Source of the DNA: Candidatus Brocadia sinica JPN1 | Lineage (GTDB): Bacteria > Planctomycetota > Brocadiia > Brocadiales > Brocadiaceae | Length of the DNA: 64,000 nucleotides | Direction of reading: 5' to 3' | NCBI RefSeq assembly: GCF_000949635.1 | Contig: NZ_BAFN01000001.1 | Location: forward strand, 3,407,052 to 3,471,051 | In this document: one piece after another, positions 62,441-64,000 of the stretch | Layout: every line of letters starts with the position of its first letter | Position numbering within the stretch: the stretch's first letter is position 1 | Notes under the pieces: generated by a model | Told to the model about the DNA's origin: nothing | The model's database searches: none | What the model saw: the letters and a program-made list of their open reading frames with translations, nothing else | Position numbers and translations under genes: made by a program

Positions 62441-63046
62441 TGATAAATGAAACATTGGGGGGCAAACTGCGAAATTAAACGGCCTTAGGCAACTTTTTGC
62501 GCCACTAAGACACAAAGTCATATTTTTTTATTAAAGGTTATTGAATTTCCTCCGTAAATAGTAGGGTGTTGTATGAAGAGAAAGTACCACTTTCGGAGAA
62601 GATTTAATAACCTTTTTTCATTTTTGTTCGAATAAGTCTTGATTATTCATTAATATCGCTATATTATGTTGTTTTTTGGAATCTTACGCAGGAAATTTCT
62701 TGTGACGTTTTCTTATGAAATACTAATATGCCGGCAATATAAAGCGCAAAATTGAACATGTAATACAAGGCTGGTGTTGAGGCGAAATTTTTTCGAATCT
62801 TTTGTGTAAACATCTCCCATTTATGCAAATTTTTCGCAAAAACTACGCTGGTGTTTTTAACAGATCGTAATTCTCAAAAATAAATTGTCGATAACCCATT
62901 AAGAAATAAGTATATAAATGAATTTTTCAAATTATTCAGGGTCTATTGGTACAATTGTTGTTATGGACTGATAGATCCGAAAAAATGCTTTTGGCCGCTG
63001 ATTTACGGATATTTGCACTGATTTTTGAAGGACGAGAAATTCATTC
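62441..63046. other. 606-base gap between dsbD and mlaE, with one palindrome
   Basis: No gene recognised. A palindrome occupies 62533-62618: AAAGGTTATTGAATTTCCTC (62533-62552) pairs with GAGAAGATTTAATAACCTTT, ending in T6, so it could terminate dsbD. A fragment CCACTAAGACACAAAG (62502-62517) matches another common dispersed repeat. The right half is AT-rich and probably holds the mlaE promoter. Confidence 0.6.
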
Positions 63047-63829
63047 ATGATGTGGATATTTGCTCCGTTTAAATTCCTCGGGGGTATTACCCAGAGATTC
63101 ATAAAGGAATTGGGAAGGATGGGATGTTTTTTTGCTGAATCCTTATTCTGGATGGTATTCCCGCCGTATTTGATACGAAGAATTATTAAGCAGATCAATT
63201 TCATCGGTGTAAAGACTACTCCTGTCATAATCCTGACAGGGTCTTTTACCGGGATGGTATTGGCGTTACAGACTTATTATGCTTTAGCCAAGTTTGGCGC
63301 ACAATCCAGCCTGGGTCCTGTGGTGGCTTTGTCATTAATACGGGAACTTGGTCCAGTTATTTCCGCTTTAATGGTTACCGGATGCGCGGGTTCTGCATTA
63401 ACGGCTGAGATTGGCATTATGAGAATAACCGAGCAAATTGATGCCCTTGATGCCATGGCGTTAAATCCCTACAAGTATTTGATTATTCCTAATTTAATAG
63501 GGGGTATCATATCGCTCCCTCTCTTAAACGCCATCTTTGTTGTGGTTGGCGTTTTTGGGGGATATGCCGTGGGGGTTGGGCTGATGGGCTTATCAAGTGG
63601 GACATATTTCCAGGGAATCAGAGATTTCATTAAAGCCCAGGACGTACTTGAGGGGTTATATAAATCCCTTAGCTTTGGTGTTTTAATAACGTGGATAAGT
63701 TGTTACAAGGGTTATTATACCAGCTACGGGGCAGAAGGTGTTAGCAAGGCAACCATCCAATCTGTGGTGCTTTCATCAGTTCTTATCCTGGTGTGGGATT
63801 ACTTTATGACCTCTGTGATAGTAGCTTAG
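63047..63829 (+). CDS. mlaE: Lipid transport ABC permease MlaE
   Basis: A 260-residue permease of the MlaE/YrbE family with five or six helices. Motifs: TPVIILTGSFTGMVLALQTY, VVALSLIRELGPVISALMVT, GCAGSALTAEIGIMRITEQI, DALDAMALNPYKYLIIPN. It moves phospholipids between membranes. It is followed after six bases by the ATPase gene mlaF, as in the standard mla operon. Confidence 0.95.
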   Translation: MMWIFAPFKFLGGITQRFIKELGRMGCFFAESLFWMVFPPYLIRRIIKQINFIGVKTTPVIILTGSFTGMVLALQTYYALAKFGAQSSLGPVVALSLIRELGPVISALMVTGCAGSALTAEIGIMRITEQIDALDAMALNPYKYLIIPNLIGGIISLPLLNAIFVVVGVFGGYAVGVGLMGLSSGTYFQGIRDFIKAQDVLEGLYKSLSFGVLITWISCYKGYYTSYGAEGVSKATIQSVVLSSVLILVWDYFMTSVIVA

Positions 63830-63835
63830 ATATAC

Positions 63836-64000
63836 ATGATTGAAGTTATTGATTTACACAAAAGTTTCAAAAGGCACGAGGTGCTCCGGGGTGTTAACCT
63901 AAAGGTAAAAGACGGCGAATCCCTGGCCTTGATTGGAGGCAGCGGTCAGGGTAAATCTATATTACTAAAACATATCATTGGTCTCGTAAAACCTGATCAA
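63836..64000 (+). CDS. mlaF: Lipid transport ABC ATPase MlaF (5' part, cut by the window end)
   Basis: The first 55 residues: [20 protein letters not shown], then [20 protein letters not shown] with Ser next, the Walker A motif. The GGSGQGKS form is typical of the MlaF/Ttg2A branch. The gene continues beyond the window. Confidence 0.9.
   Translation, partial: MIEVIDLHKSFKRHEVLRGVNLKVKDGESLALIGGSGQGKSILLKHIIGLVKPDQ

Noticed and set aside
1-64000. CRISPR array, rRNA or tRNA genes
   Set aside because: No regularly spaced direct repeats, no rRNA-like sequence and no tRNA T-loop with flanking stems was seen; the S23 genes here are not inside rRNA.

Overview
The window reads as a chromosomal piece of a Gram-negative, hopanoid-making, cobalamin-synthesising anaerobe or microaerophile of moderate GC. 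Outer-membrane barrels, a TolC-type channel, MlaE/MlaF and lipoprotein-like signals indicate a double membrane. An HpnB-type hopanoid glycosyltransferase, a heme-c chemoreceptor, the cobalamin genes and many dispersed palindromic repeats would fit an anammox planctomycete (Brocadiales). That assignment is inference from gene content only; no rRNA or tRNA gene was seen.

Layout. 1-19.4 kb: cobalamin genes in three blocks (cbiG-cobJ; cbiB-cbiQ-cbiO; cbiA), interleaved with a DUF255/YyaL-type protein, hpnB, an HD-GYP protein, malic enzyme, a phosphoesterase and grpE-dnaK. 19.4-34.1 kb: a large chemosensory cluster on the minus strand (HTH gene, cheY, cheX, a receiver-fusion protein, cheA, two chemoreceptors, bacteriohemerythrin, cheW, cheD, cheC, cheY, cheR, cheB) with no flagellar gene in view. 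Its gaps hold two S23/IVP four-helix-bundle genes and several long palindromes. 34.4-39.4 kb: epimerase, sterol-desaturase-like enzyme, NhaD/ArsB-type transporter and a CBS protein. 39.4-42 kb: a trmO gene split by a group II intron inserted antisense to it, next to an arsR remnant. 42-55.5 kb: a transport island with two PadR regulators plus a padR remnant, a polyferredoxin, TauE/SafE, a P-type ATPase, a MacA-MacB-TolC-type exporter, a beta-barrel protein and ChrA, with a truncated cytochrome c peroxidase tail. 55.5-62.4 kb: a c-di-GMP-related island with two near-matching GEMM-type riboswitches, each with its own sigma-70-like promoter and intrinsic terminator. One precedes a sigma-54 activator carrying GAFTDA; the other, on the opposite strand, precedes a secreted protein. 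Small secreted Cys-rich and receiver proteins lie between them, and dsbD carries a poly-T frameshift. 63-64 kb: mlaE and the start of mlaF.

How parts may work together (inference). The HD-GYP enzyme would degrade the second messenger sensed by the two riboswitches, linking it to sigma-54 transcription and an exported protein. The chemosensory array combines a possible heme-c sensor with a bacteriohemerythrin, suggesting redox or oxygen sensing.

The most unusual features are the paired riboswitches, the antisense group II intron in trmO, the inverted-repeat-bounded S23 elements inside the che cluster, and a dispersed set of 60-200 bp palindromes that share architecture more than sequence. Several genes carry single-base shifts at short homopolymers (2H phosphoesterase, S23 gene, trmO, dsbD), so read errors must be excluded before calling them decayed.
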